Counted from the stretch's first letter, positions 1-5,623 are shown. The stretch: DNA of 6,691 nucleotides from CAZWXH01 sp964637725 (GCA_964637725.1 CAZWXH010000100.1:1-6691), one strand, 5' to 3'. A program made the numbers and translations. The notes: generated from the letters alone by a model not told the origin.

Positions 1-185
1 ATGTTTTTGAACATGAGCCTTTATTAGAGGATGATGTCTTATATCAAATTCAAGAGATGGATAAAGTGATTTTTACACCACATATTGCATGGGGTTCTGT
101 AGAAGCAAGAGAAAGACTTATTCATGAAGTTTATTTAAATATTCTTTCATTTTTAAAAGGTGAAGAAAGAAATATGGTCAATTAA
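1..185 (+). CDS. D-2-hydroxyacid dehydrogenase, C-terminal end (partial)
   Basis: This is the last 61 or so codons of a gene that begins before the window; the reading frame is set by codons starting at base 3 and ends at TAA 183-185. The visible protein starts VFEHEPL and contains FTPHIAWGSVEARERL. In the D-isomer-specific 2-hydroxyacid dehydrogenase family, the His of the TPHIAW segment is the catalytic acid/base of NAD(P)H-dependent reduction of 2-keto acids, and the D-V-F-E-x-E-P-L segment closes the Rossmann domain. The form PHIAW followed by S-x-EAR is typical of the glycerate dehydrogenase/hydroxypyruvate reductase branch. The substrate cannot be fixed from this fragment. The enzyme is cytoplasmic. 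The next gene starts 1 nt after the stop codon, which suggests co-transcription. Confidence 0.88.
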   Translation, partial: VFEHEPLLEDDVLYQIQEMDKVIFTPHIAWGSVEARERLIHEVYLNILSFLKGEERNMVN

Positions 186-186
186 T

Positions 187-558
187 ATGTATGGACTAAC
201 TATGATGTTAATATGGGCTTCTATTGTTATCAATAACGAAGGCTCAAAAAAAGCAGTACTTTTCAATATAAAAAACAAAAATATTTTGATTAAGTTATTG
301 ATTATAGCTTTTGGCGTTATGGGTCTTGTTGTTTTGGTTATTGATCCTTTTTGGTTACAACCAAAAACAATGACATCTTTCCTTGAATTTATAGATAATG
401 CTTGATTTAGTATTTTGATTATATTTTTAACTTTGAGCATCGGTATTGAATATAAGTTGGATAAACCAATTTATGTAATAAAGAGTAAATTAGTCATTAA
501 TGTAATCACTATATTATCTTTGTTATCTATTATCGTATTGTTTCTTATAAGATTATAA
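187..558 (+). pseudogene. small membrane protein gene interrupted by in-frame TGA
   Basis: From ATG 187, 1 nt after the upstream stop codon, the frame reads 72 codons to TGA at 403-405. It then continues in the same frame for 50 further sense codons to TAA 556-558. The joined product would be 123 residues with about four hydrophobic segments (near residues 2-16, 33-52, 74-88 and 101-121). The two segments after the TGA look like real membrane helices, so the original gene probably ended at 558. A single TGG to TGA change at codon 73, giving D-N-A-W-F-S, would explain the break. An alternative GTG start at 160 overlaps the dehydrogenase gene and has its only purine-rich tract directly against it, so 187 is preferred. 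I do not recognise the family. It could be a nonsense-mutated gene, a sequencing error, or a site where TGA is read through. The terminator follows 4 nt after the second stop. Confidence 0.6.
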
Positions 559-562
559 TGGT

Positions 563-588
563 AAGACTTCTTAGGAAGTCTTTTTTTC
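563..588 (+). terminator. rho-independent terminator
   Basis: AAGACTTC (563-570), loop TTAG and GAAGTCTT (575-582) form a perfect 8-bp stem that runs into a T tract. It sits just after the downstream stop (556-558) of the broken membrane-protein gene, which supports 558 as the original gene end. It isolates the following promoter from upstream transcription. Confidence 0.88.
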
Positions 589-598
589 CTTATAATAG

Positions 599-627
599 TT
601 GATAAACTTGAACAAAGAGTTTATGAT
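599..627 (+). promoter_or_regulatory. sigma-A promoter with overlapping inverted repeat
   Basis: TTGATA (599-604) and TATGAT (622-627) are each one base from consensus and are separated by exactly 17 bp. Transcription should start near 634. The arms ATAAACT (602-608) and AGTTTAT (618-624) form a perfect 7-bp inverted repeat with a 9-nt centre that covers parts of both promoter boxes. This could be an operator for a dimeric repressor or simply a hairpin. The promoter reads into the omega-RNA-like leader and folT. Confidence 0.72.
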
Positions 628-633
628 AGAAAC

Positions 634-751
634 TATATTTATAAAAAAGGAGGAGTCTACATTTAGTAGCAAAGAATGTACGGTCTTATGATCGGAATTA
701 ACGCCTGTGGACTAGAAATGAGGACGAAGCAGGAAACCGCTATGAAGTAGC
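634..751 (+). ncRNA. omega-RNA-like leader (IS200/IS605 tnpB right-end RNA remnant)
   Basis: The segments ACGCCTGTGGAC (701-712) and GAGGACGAAGCAGGAAACC (720-738) match from memory the conserved 3' end of IS200/IS605-type tnpB (orfB) genes, which doubles as the omega-RNA scaffold (the IS605-orfB RNA motifs of comparative genomics). Visible helices are CGGTC-TTAT-GATCG (681-694), a possible CCTG (704-707)/CAGG (730-733) pairing, and a terminal hairpin GCTAT-GAA-GTAGC (739-751). In TnpB systems the guide follows directly after such a terminal hairpin; here that position is the start of folT. No tnpB or tnpA reading frame lies in the roughly 50 bp between promoter and motif, so this is a solo copy: either a miniature derivative of the element or a domesticated leader. 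The 5' end is inferred from the promoter. It does not match the folate (THF) riboswitch consensus I know, although the gene downstream would fit one. Confidence 0.62.
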
Positions 752-752
752 A

Positions 753-1577
753 ATGATTATGGAACAAATTATTATTGTAGGTATTATTATTGCATTGGGT
801 ATTTATGTATTTAAGTTTTATCCTTTTGAAAAAGGAAATGTATCAAAGTTAGTGATTGCTTCAATCTTTATTATTCTAACAGCAATATGTAAAAGATTAG
901 CAATTATGATTCCGTTGTTTGGAACAGAAAGTTTAAAGATTGGATTTGAATATATTCCACTTATGTTAGCAGGATATCTTTTATCTCCAAGCTCTGCTTT
1001 TTTAATTGGGTTTTGTAGTGATATGATAGGTCTTATCTTGGTTCCTACTGGATTTCCTTTCTTTGGGTTTACTTTAGGAACAATATTAGTCAGTGTTATT
1101 CCCTCACTTGTTAAAGAGAACTTACAAAGTGTAAAGGAAAAGACTGTTCAATATATTGCCAATGGTATTGTATGTTTTATGGGCTTAGGGGCATCACTCT
1201 ACATATACACCCTTAAAGAAGTGGATATATCTGGAAAAATATATCTCTTAACTTCACAAAATAAAATTACTCTTATCTCTATTTGTATTGCTTTAACAGC
1301 TTTATTTATAGTTTTAATTCATATTATTAAAAAACGTGTTAATATAGAGGAAGCTAAAGAGTTTTCAACTTGGATATTATGTGTTATTCTTGTTGAACTC
1401 GTTGTCACTTTATGTTTAACACCTTTATGGTTAGATATTATGTATAAGATACCATTTGTAGTATCACTATGTATTAGAATCATAAAAGAATGTGCAATTT
1501 TACCATTAGAAATATTTATTGGTTATTCTCTCATTAAATTGATGAAAAAGATTATAGTGAGAATAGATAAAGTATAA
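753..1577 (+). CDS. folT: ECF transporter substrate-binding (S) component, folate family (FolT-like)
   Basis: An integral membrane protein of 274 residues. It resembles FolT, the S component that binds folate and docks onto the shared EcfA-EcfA'-EcfT energising module. Family features are the first helix after K-L-V-I-A-S (33-48), IGFEYIPLMLAGYLLSP (63-79), acidic D90, the P-T-G-F-P-F-F-G-F-T-L-G loop (98-109), the W-L-D-I-M-Y-K-I-P-F motif (226-235) and R-x-x-K-E with the following P251. The usual S component is about 180 residues with six helices. This one is longer, with an extra N-terminal hydrophobic segment (5-21) and an added hydrophobic region around 135-190. ATG 753 and ATG 759 are both possible starts and neither has a Shine-Dalgarno sequence at normal distance; the omega-RNA-like hairpin ends 1 nt before 753. 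Folate specificity is by family only. No ECF ATPase genes are in the window, as expected for group II systems. Confidence 0.82.
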   Translation: MIMEQIIIVGIIIALGIYVFKFYPFEKGNVSKLVIASIFIILTAICKRLAIMIPLFGTESLKIGFEYIPLMLAGYLLSPSSAFLIGFCSDMIGLILVPTGFPFFGFTLGTILVSVIPSLVKENLQSVKEKTVQYIANGIVCFMGLGASLYIYTLKEVDISGKIYLLTSQNKITLISICIALTALFIVLIHIIKKRVNIEEAKEFSTWILCVILVELVVTLCLTPLWLDIMYKIPFVVSLCIRIIKECAILPLEIFIGYSLIKLMKKIIVRIDKV

Positions 1578-1582
1578 AAAAT

Positions 1583-1615
1583 CAGGCGCTCCTTATGGAG
1601 GGCCTGTTATTGTTT
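1583..1615. terminator. bidirectional terminator between convergent genes
   Basis: CAGGCGCTCC (1583-1592), loop TTAT and GGAGGGCCTG (1597-1606) pair over ten positions with a single G-G mismatch. On the plus strand a weak T-rich tail follows (1607-1615), ending folT. On the minus strand the hairpin is followed by the complement of the A run at 1576-1581, a good T tract, so it also ends the pentapeptide gene, whose stop codon (1607-1609) touches the stem. Confidence 0.82.
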
Positions 1616-1917
1616 GAAAGATACTTTTAAAAGGTGAATTAATGAAGAAGATTGATAACTATCAATAATAGCGCCTTGGATATCTTGAGGGGATATCAAA
1701 ATCCCATCTAATTGACATGTTGATAAGTCTACTTTATAGAGTGAAGAATGTAAGAATTCACATTGTCTAAGTTGACAATCATCAAATGAAGTTTGATTTA
1801 ATCTTGTTTCTAATATGCTGGCATTAGAGAAATCACAACTAACAAATTGAACTTCTTTATTTTTCATAAAAGAAAGATTCATAAATGTGCATTGACATTC
1901 TTTAAAAGAAACATCAT
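1607..1917 (-). CDS. pentapeptide repeat protein (partial, N-terminus lost in gap)
   Basis: The visible 102 C-terminal residues follow the five-residue rhythm of pentapeptide repeats, with F or L at the central position: CDFSN, ASILE, TRLNQ, TSFDD, CQLRQ, CEFLH, SSLYK, VDLST, CQLDG. Such repeats fold as a right-handed quadrilateral beta-helix. The end, I-L-I-S-P-Q-D-I-Q-G-A followed by a helical Q-S-S-S-L-I-H-L-L segment, resembles the C-terminal cap and dimerisation region of Qnr/MfpA-like proteins, which mimic DNA and bind gyrase. Many relatives have no known role, and quinolone protection should not be assumed. The 5' part lies in the run of Ns, and any reading across the gap is artificial. 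The gene is convergent with folT and probably diverges from the kinase gene on the other side of the gap. Confidence 0.85.
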
Positions 1918-2017
1918 NNNNNNNNNNNNNNNNNNNNNNNNNNNNNNNNNNNNNNNNNNNNNNNNNNNNNNNNNNNNNNNNNNNNNNNNNNNNNNNNNNN
2001 NNNNNNNNNNNNNNNNN
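1918..2017. other. assembly gap (100 Ns)
   Basis: Exactly 100 N characters. Both flanking genes are cut: the pentapeptide gene loses its 5' end and the kinase gene loses its 5' half. A run of exactly 100 is a common placeholder for unknown length, so distance and even adjacency across it are uncertain. Confidence 0.98.
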
Positions 2018-2407
2018 ACATTGCTTAATATTCCATATCCAACACATACACCAAGTCGAGAAGAACTTTATCAGATGTGTCAAGAATTATCTTTACAAGG
2101 ACCTTCTCATATCGTGGTCACTGGTATTTCTTTAAATGAAGAAGAAATCCTTAATTATGTTTTTTCAAAAGATCAAAGTGATCATATGATTATTGTCAAA
2201 CGTATTGGTGAAGATCGTTGTGGAACTGGCGATGTGATTGCAGCACTTATTGCTGGATATTATATGAAAGGTTATCCTATTGATCAATGTGTACGTAAAG
2301 CGACAGATTTTGCATCACGTTGCATTCAATATAGTGAAGAGATATCTTTGCCTCATCATTATGGATTACCATTTGAAGAGTATTTATACGAATTAGGAAA
2401 GGACTAG
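2018..2407 (+). CDS. pyridoxal/pyridoxamine kinase, PfkB family (C-terminal half)
   Basis: The visible 129 residues begin in frame exactly at the gap edge and end at TAG 2405-2407. They match the C-terminal half of pyridoxal kinases (PdxK/PdxY type, ribokinase/PfkB superfamily), which phosphorylate B6 vitamers with ATP in the salvage route to pyridoxal phosphate. Evidence is L-N-I-P-Y-P, then I-V-V-T-G-I-S, a strand before the nucleotide site, and R-C-G-T-G-D (GTGD encoded at 2222-2233), whose Asp is the catalytic base. The helix A-L-I-A-G-Y-Y-M-K-G and a following amphipathic helix are also typical. Full-length family members have about 270-290 residues, so around 150 N-terminal residues are missing in the gap. 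A hydroxymethylpyrimidine kinase of the same fold is a less likely alternative. The phosphatase gene follows after 8 nt. Confidence 0.82.
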   Translation, partial: TLLNIPYPTHTPSREELYQMCQELSLQGPSHIVVTGISLNEEEILNYVFSKDQSDHMIIVKRIGEDRCGTGDVIAALIAGYYMKGYPIDQCVRKATDFASRCIQYSEEISLPHHYGLPFEEYLYELGKD

Positions 2408-2415
2408 AAATAGAT

Positions 2416-3150
2416 ATGTTATATATGACAAGAGATGATCGTCTTTTAAAACTTGAAGGGATGTCTAATACAAGAGACCTTGGGGGATATGAAACACAAG
2501 GAGGACAGTATAGTAAATCACATAAATATATAAGAGCTGCTGCTCCTAGTAATGCATCATCTTCAGATATTGAAACTTTAAAAGACCATGGTGTGAAAGT
2601 TGTTATTGATTTAAGAAGTGATTTTGAAAAAGAAAAGCAAGTGAATCCTTTTATTGATGTTAAGGATGTTGATTTTTATGAAGTCAATTTATTTGATTCA
2701 ACCAAAGCATCTGTTGTTCCTGAAGAAATAAAAAAGTATAAAGATTTAGGTGGTGTTTATATTTATACTCTTGAATCAATGAAAAATAAGTTTAAAGATA
2801 TATTTGAAATCTTTTTACAGTATCCTTATGATTGTGTTATGTTTCATTGTTCAGCTGGTAAAGATCGTACAGGTGTGATTGCAGGGTTGTTATTAGATTT
2901 AATAGGATGTCATGAATATGACATTGTAAAAGACTATAGTGAATCTTATGAGAATAATATTGAAATCAATAATGAATTATTGAAATTAATGGATAATAAT
3001 GCTTCAGATTTCTTAAAATCTTCACCACGCTTTATGATGGAAATGTTAGATTATTTGCGTGAAAATTATGGTAGTGCAAAGGAATATTTAATACAATGTG
3101 GACTGAGTAGTGATGATGTTGAACAAATAATTGAAAATTTTATCATTTAA
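2416..3150 (+). CDS. tyrosine/serine protein phosphatase-like protein
   Basis: A cytoplasmic protein of 244 residues in the bacterial tyrosine phosphatase family that includes mycobacterial PtpB and Listeria LipA. The P-loop HCSAGKDRTG (144-153) gives nucleophile C145 and phosphate-binding R151, with the K-D after the glycine that is typical of this branch. N-terminal landmarks are NTRDLGGY (18-25) and V-V-I-D-L-R (62-67). Relatives act on phosphotyrosine and often on phosphoserine/threonine or phosphoinositides; the substrate here is unknown. Start ATG 2416 is preferred: an AAAGGA tract at 2398-2403 lies 12 nt upstream, while ATG 2425 is further away. The gene starts 8 nt after the kinase stop, so the two are probably co-transcribed. 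No signal peptide is visible. Confidence 0.87.
   Translation: MLYMTRDDRLLKLEGMSNTRDLGGYETQGGQYSKSHKYIRAAAPSNASSSDIETLKDHGVKVVIDLRSDFEKEKQVNPFIDVKDVDFYEVNLFDSTKASVVPEEIKKYKDLGGVYIYTLESMKNKFKDIFEIFLQYPYDCVMFHCSAGKDRTGVIAGLLLDLIGCHEYDIVKDYSESYENNIEINNELLKLMDNNASDFLKSSPRFMMEMLDYLRENYGSAKEYLIQCGLSSDDVEQIIENFII
3119..3146 (+). promoter_or_regulatory. possible promoter inside the end of the phosphatase gene
   Basis: TTGAAC (3119-3124) and TATCAT (3141-3146) are separated by 16 bp and would start transcription near 3153, just ahead of the hairpin that carries the next gene's ribosome binding site. The match is moderate and AT-rich sequence gives many chance hits. Confidence 0.3.
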
Positions 3151-3156
3151 AAAAAG

Positions 3157-3201
3157 AAAAATCCCTTTTACAAGCGTATATATAAGTAGGAGGGCTTTTT
3201 T
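3157..3201 (+). promoter_or_regulatory. hairpin containing the ribosome binding site; terminator or attenuator
   Basis: AATCCCTTTTAC (3160-3171) pairs with GTAGGAGGGCTT (3186-3197) over 12 positions with one mismatch and two G-T pairs. Three more A-T pairs extend the stem at the base, and the loop has 14 nt. The 3' arm contains the AGGAGG Shine-Dalgarno (3188-3193) of the gene starting at 3202, and six Ts (3196-3201) separate it from the ATG. The element therefore looks like the terminator of the kinase-phosphatase unit and at the same time can mask the next gene's ribosome binding site. Confidence 0.65.
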
Positions 3202-3633
3202 ATGAATAGAAAATTAACGTTAAAAGAAAAGGATAGAATTGTAAAGAATATTTATAAAACATATCAAAGAGCACAACTCGATATCTTATATATGAGTCAA
3301 CATTACAATCACTATCCACAAATTGATTTGTTTAAAGTGATGGAAAAGGGTACATTATATAAGAAAGCAGATGCTGCTTTTTTAAGACATGTAGAAAGAA
3401 AACAAGATTTAGAAAGTTTTGTTGGAATTGTTAATCAAATACATACTCATCTTTCTAGAGAGAGTTTTTCTTTTTTGGAGAATGAATATTTAAATTTTTA
3501 TGATACAAATTGGTGGTATCCTCTTTTTTCTAAAGCTAGCTATTATCGTATGAAACATCGCGCACTTGATGAGATGTTAGAATATGCCAAAACATTTTGG
3601 GATGACCATGAAATATTACGATTATTAAGGTAA
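3202..3633 (+). CDS. 143-aa protein, resembles MG284/MPN403 family; possible HTH regulator
   Basis: The start ATG 3202 has AGGAGG 8 nt upstream. The protein is mostly helical and charged, with no signal peptide or membrane segment. Its second half has N-W-W-Y-P-L-F (103-109) followed by SKASYYRMKHRALDEML (110-126). The S-x-x-x-Y-Y-R-x-K-x-x-A-L spacing resembles the recognition helix of sigma-70 region-4-like HTH proteins such as phage ArpU/RinA regulators. The overall pattern recalls the small conserved MG284/MPN403 family of Mollicutes and Erysipelotrichia, whose function is not known. Both assignments are from memory and need a profile search. The gene stands alone, between the ribosome-binding-site hairpin and the promoter of the next unit. 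Confidence 0.72.
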   Translation: MNRKLTLKEKDRIVKNIYKTYQRAQLDILYMSQHYNHYPQIDLFKVMEKGTLYKKADAAFLRHVERKQDLESFVGIVNQIHTHLSRESFSFLENEYLNFYDTNWWYPLFSKASYYRMKHRALDEMLEYAKTFWDDHEILRLLR

Positions 3634-3634
3634 C

Positions 3635-3663
3635 TTGCATAAGCGGATAAAATTGTATATAAT
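3635..3663 (+). promoter_or_regulatory. promoter for popT
   Basis: A perfect TATAAT (3658-3663) lies 17 bp after TTGCAT (3635-3640), which keeps only the TTG of the -35 consensus. Transcription would start near 3670, giving a leader of about 23 nt with AAGGAG ahead of the ATG at 3693. Confidence 0.55.
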
Positions 3664-3692
3664 ACCGATAGATTAAAAAAGGAGATAAAGAC

Positions 3693-4532
3693 ATGATTAA
3701 GAATTTGATTGGTGGAATCGCGGTTGGAATCGCAAATGTTATTCCCGGTGTAAGTGGTGGAACGATGATGGTTATTCTAGGTATTTTTAATAGAACAATG
3801 GAAGCAATATCTGGAATATTTAAAAAAGATAATATGAAGCGTAAAGAGGATTTTATTTTCTTGCTTCAAGTCTTATTAGGAGCTGCTGTTGGAATAGTTG
3901 TCTTTGCGAAGATTTTAGAATTCTTATTTAATAATTATCCGACACAAACAATCTATTGGTTTATAGGATTAATTGCCTTTAGTATTCCTTTGTTTTTAAA
4001 GAGTGAAATGAGTGATCAAAAAGCCAAATGGATTCCCTTAATTATAGGAATGGCAGTTATCTTTGGTTTAGAATTTTTAAATCCTGGTGAAGGCAGTACG
4101 AATGTCAATCCAGCTTTTCCTGTGGTCACTTTAGAATTATGTATCCGTATGATTATCGTGGGAATTATTGGTGGTGCGACGATGTTAATGCCAGGAGTGA
4201 GCGGTTCTATGGTTTTATTGATTATTGGTGAATATTATTTATTTAAATCTTATTTAGCTAATGTCACTTCTTTTGAAATGAATATTTTGATTCCTTTAAC
4301 TTTTGTTGCAATTGGAATTGGTATTGGTATTTTATTAAGTGCTAAAGTCTGTGAATTCTTTTTGAAAAGATATAAAGCAAGTTTTTTAAGTTTTATTTTA
4401 GGTTTAATTATTGCGTCTTCAATCGTGCTTATTCCTTTTGATAGTCAATATGATATCTTCATTATTATATCTTCGATGGTCGCACTTATATTTGGTGGAG
4501 CAATTGTTTTAGGATTAGGAAAACTTCAATAA
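3693..4532 (+). CDS. popT: DUF368 protein, PopT-type undecaprenyl-phosphate translocase
   Basis: A polytopic membrane protein of 279 residues with the DUF368 hallmark NVIPGVSGGTM (15-25), repeated in the second half as MPGVSGSM (166-173). The two copies show the duplicated, inverted-repeat architecture of the family. At least seven hydrophobic segments are visible, for example near 55-80, 86-103, 112-128, 147-180, 195-220, 229-247 and 254-277. DUF368 proteins (PopT) were shown to return the lipid carrier undecaprenyl phosphate to the cytoplasmic leaflet, recycling it for peptidoglycan and teichoic-acid synthesis. The role here is by family. The start has AAGGAG about 9 nt upstream. The gene has its own promoter and terminator and appears monocistronic, although cinA follows 41 nt later and may depend on read-through. 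Confidence 0.9.
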   Translation: MIKNLIGGIAVGIANVIPGVSGGTMMVILGIFNRTMEAISGIFKKDNMKRKEDFIFLLQVLLGAAVGIVVFAKILEFLFNNYPTQTIYWFIGLIAFSIPLFLKSEMSDQKAKWIPLIIGMAVIFGLEFLNPGEGSTNVNPAFPVVTLELCIRMIIVGIIGGATMLMPGVSGSMVLLIIGEYYLFKSYLANVTSFEMNILIPLTFVAIGIGIGILLSAKVCEFFLKRYKASFLSFILGLIIASSIVLIPFDSQYDIFIIISSMVALIFGGAIVLGLGKLQ

Positions 4533-4555
4533 GTAGCGGATGCTACTTTTTGTTT
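4531..4555 (+). terminator. rho-independent terminator of popT
   Basis: AAGTAGC (4531-4537), loop GGAT and GCTACTT (4542-4548) form a perfect 7-bp stem followed by a T-rich tail to 4555. The stem begins inside the popT stop codon (4530-4532). Confidence 0.85.
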
Positions 4556-4573
4556 TAGAGAGGGTTAAATAAT

Positions 4574-5623
4574 ATGAATGTAGAGATTATTAATGTTGGA
4601 ACAGAGTTATTGTTAGGTGAAGTCATCAATACCAATGCAACACAAGTTCAAAAGATGTGCAAAGATCTTGGCTTTAATGTTTATCATCAAACAGTTGTTG
4701 GAGATAATAGTGAGAGATTTTTAGAATGTCTGAAGATTGCTTTTGATAGAGGTGCTAACTGTGTCATTACGACTGGTGGCTTAGGACCAACAACTGACGA
4801 CTTAACAAAAGAATTATCAGCAAAGTTCTTAGGTTTAGAAATGATTTATAATCAAACAGAAGAACAAAAGGTTGATAAGAAGTGCAAATATATTACTGGT
4901 AATGATGATGTACCTCAAAACAATTTCAAACAAGCGTATTTTCCTCAAGATGCCTATATATTAGAAAATAATATGGGAACTGCCAATGGTTGTGTTATGA
5001 AGAAAGATCAAAAAATGATTATCAATCTTCCTGGTCCACCTAAAGAAATATCTTATGTTATGAAATATTCTTTATATCCATATTTAAAAAAGATGAAAAA
5101 AGATAGGATTTATACTTTTGAGTATATGACTATGTTTATTGGAGAAAGTAAGTTAGAAGAAGTCTTAAGTGATCTTATCTTTAAACAACATGAAGTCTCT
5201 ATTGCTTTATACGCTGGTGAAGAGACAGTCCGTATTAGATTAGCAGTAAGAAGTTTATCTCAAGAGGATGCTGATAAGAAAATGGAAGTCATTAAGCAAG
5301 AAATCTTTAAACGCATAAAGGAATATATAATTGTCGAAAATGATTTAAAACAAGTTTTATTAAATAATATGGTTCCTCTATCTTTAAAATACTTAAGTGA
5401 TTTTAAATTAAGTGATGATTTTTTAATACCATATATCAGTCAAAATCCTTTAATTAATATTGTGATTGATAAAAGAGAAGATGAATTAGGTGAGGTTATT
5501 ATCTTTTGGTTGAATGATTATAGCTTTGAAGTTCCCACTTTTGTCAAAGCACAATACTCTTATAATAAAATAGAAGCAAGATTTATTGCCCAACTTTATA
5601 AATACATTAAAACTATGAAATAA
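4574..5623 (+). CDS. cinA: CinA-like protein: nucleotide pyrophosphatase domain with a degenerate deamidase domain
   Basis: 349 residues against about 410 for full CinA. The N-terminal MoaB/MogA-like domain (COG1058), which has ADP-ribose/CoA pyrophosphatase activity in studied members, is intact: GTELLLGE (9-16), V-I-N-T-N-A (17-22), TTGGLGPTTDD (66-76) and NLPGPPKE (151-158), followed by a KH-like segment to about 250. The C-terminal part (257-349) sits where the nicotinamide-mononucleotide deamidase (PncC) domain belongs. It lacks the E-S-C-T-G-G active-site motif and the T-G-I-A-G-P motif and is about 60 residues short. Its tail, G-E-V-I-I-F-W-L then a helix ending L-Y-K-Y-I, still lines up with the last strand and helix of that domain, so it looks like a decayed relic kept in frame. 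A purine-rich tract (4557-4564) precedes the start by about 9 nt. There is no recA neighbour, unlike the common cinA-recA order. Confidence 0.88.
   Translation: MNVEIINVGTELLLGEVINTNATQVQKMCKDLGFNVYHQTVVGDNSERFLECLKIAFDRGANCVITTGGLGPTTDDLTKELSAKFLGLEMIYNQTEEQKVDKKCKYITGNDDVPQNNFKQAYFPQDAYILENNMGTANGCVMKKDQKMIINLPGPPKEISYVMKYSLYPYLKKMKKDRIYTFEYMTMFIGESKLEEVLSDLIFKQHEVSIALYAGEETVRIRLAVRSLSQEDADKKMEVIKQEIFKRIKEYIIVENDLKQVLLNNMVPLSLKYLSDFKLSDDFLIPYISQNPLINIVIDKREDELGEVIIFWLNDYSFEVPTFVKAQYSYNKIEARFIAQLYKYIKTMK

Noticed and set aside
160..186. GTG start at 160 for the small membrane protein
   Set aside because: The only purine-rich tract abuts the GTG with no spacing and the extension overlaps the dehydrogenase; ATG 187, 1 nt after the upstream stop, is the better start.
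153..440. Minus-strand 95-codon open frame opposite the dehydrogenase end and the membrane-protein gene
   Set aside because: It overlaps two better-supported plus-strand frames, has no recognisable motif, and its composition is what the complement of an AT-rich membrane gene gives.
634..751. Folate (THF) riboswitch upstream of folT
   Set aside because: Expected from the downstream gene, but the conserved THF riboswitch segments I know are absent while the IS605 right-end signature is clear.
1918..2083. Minus-strand extension of the pentapeptide frame beyond the gap
   Set aside because: Bases 2018-2083 on the minus strand are the shadow of the kinase gene and show no pentapeptide rhythm.
1847..2407. 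Continuous plus-strand frame through the N run starting at 1847
   Set aside because: The part before the gap is the complement of the pentapeptide gene and the Ns hide any stops; only 2018-2407 is real kinase sequence.
3883..3890. CTGCTGTT in popT, exactly complementary to the AACAGCAG loops, as a small RNA target
   Set aside because: It falls within common Ala-Ala-Val codons well inside the gene; an 8-nt match is easily due to chance and the site is far from the start codon.
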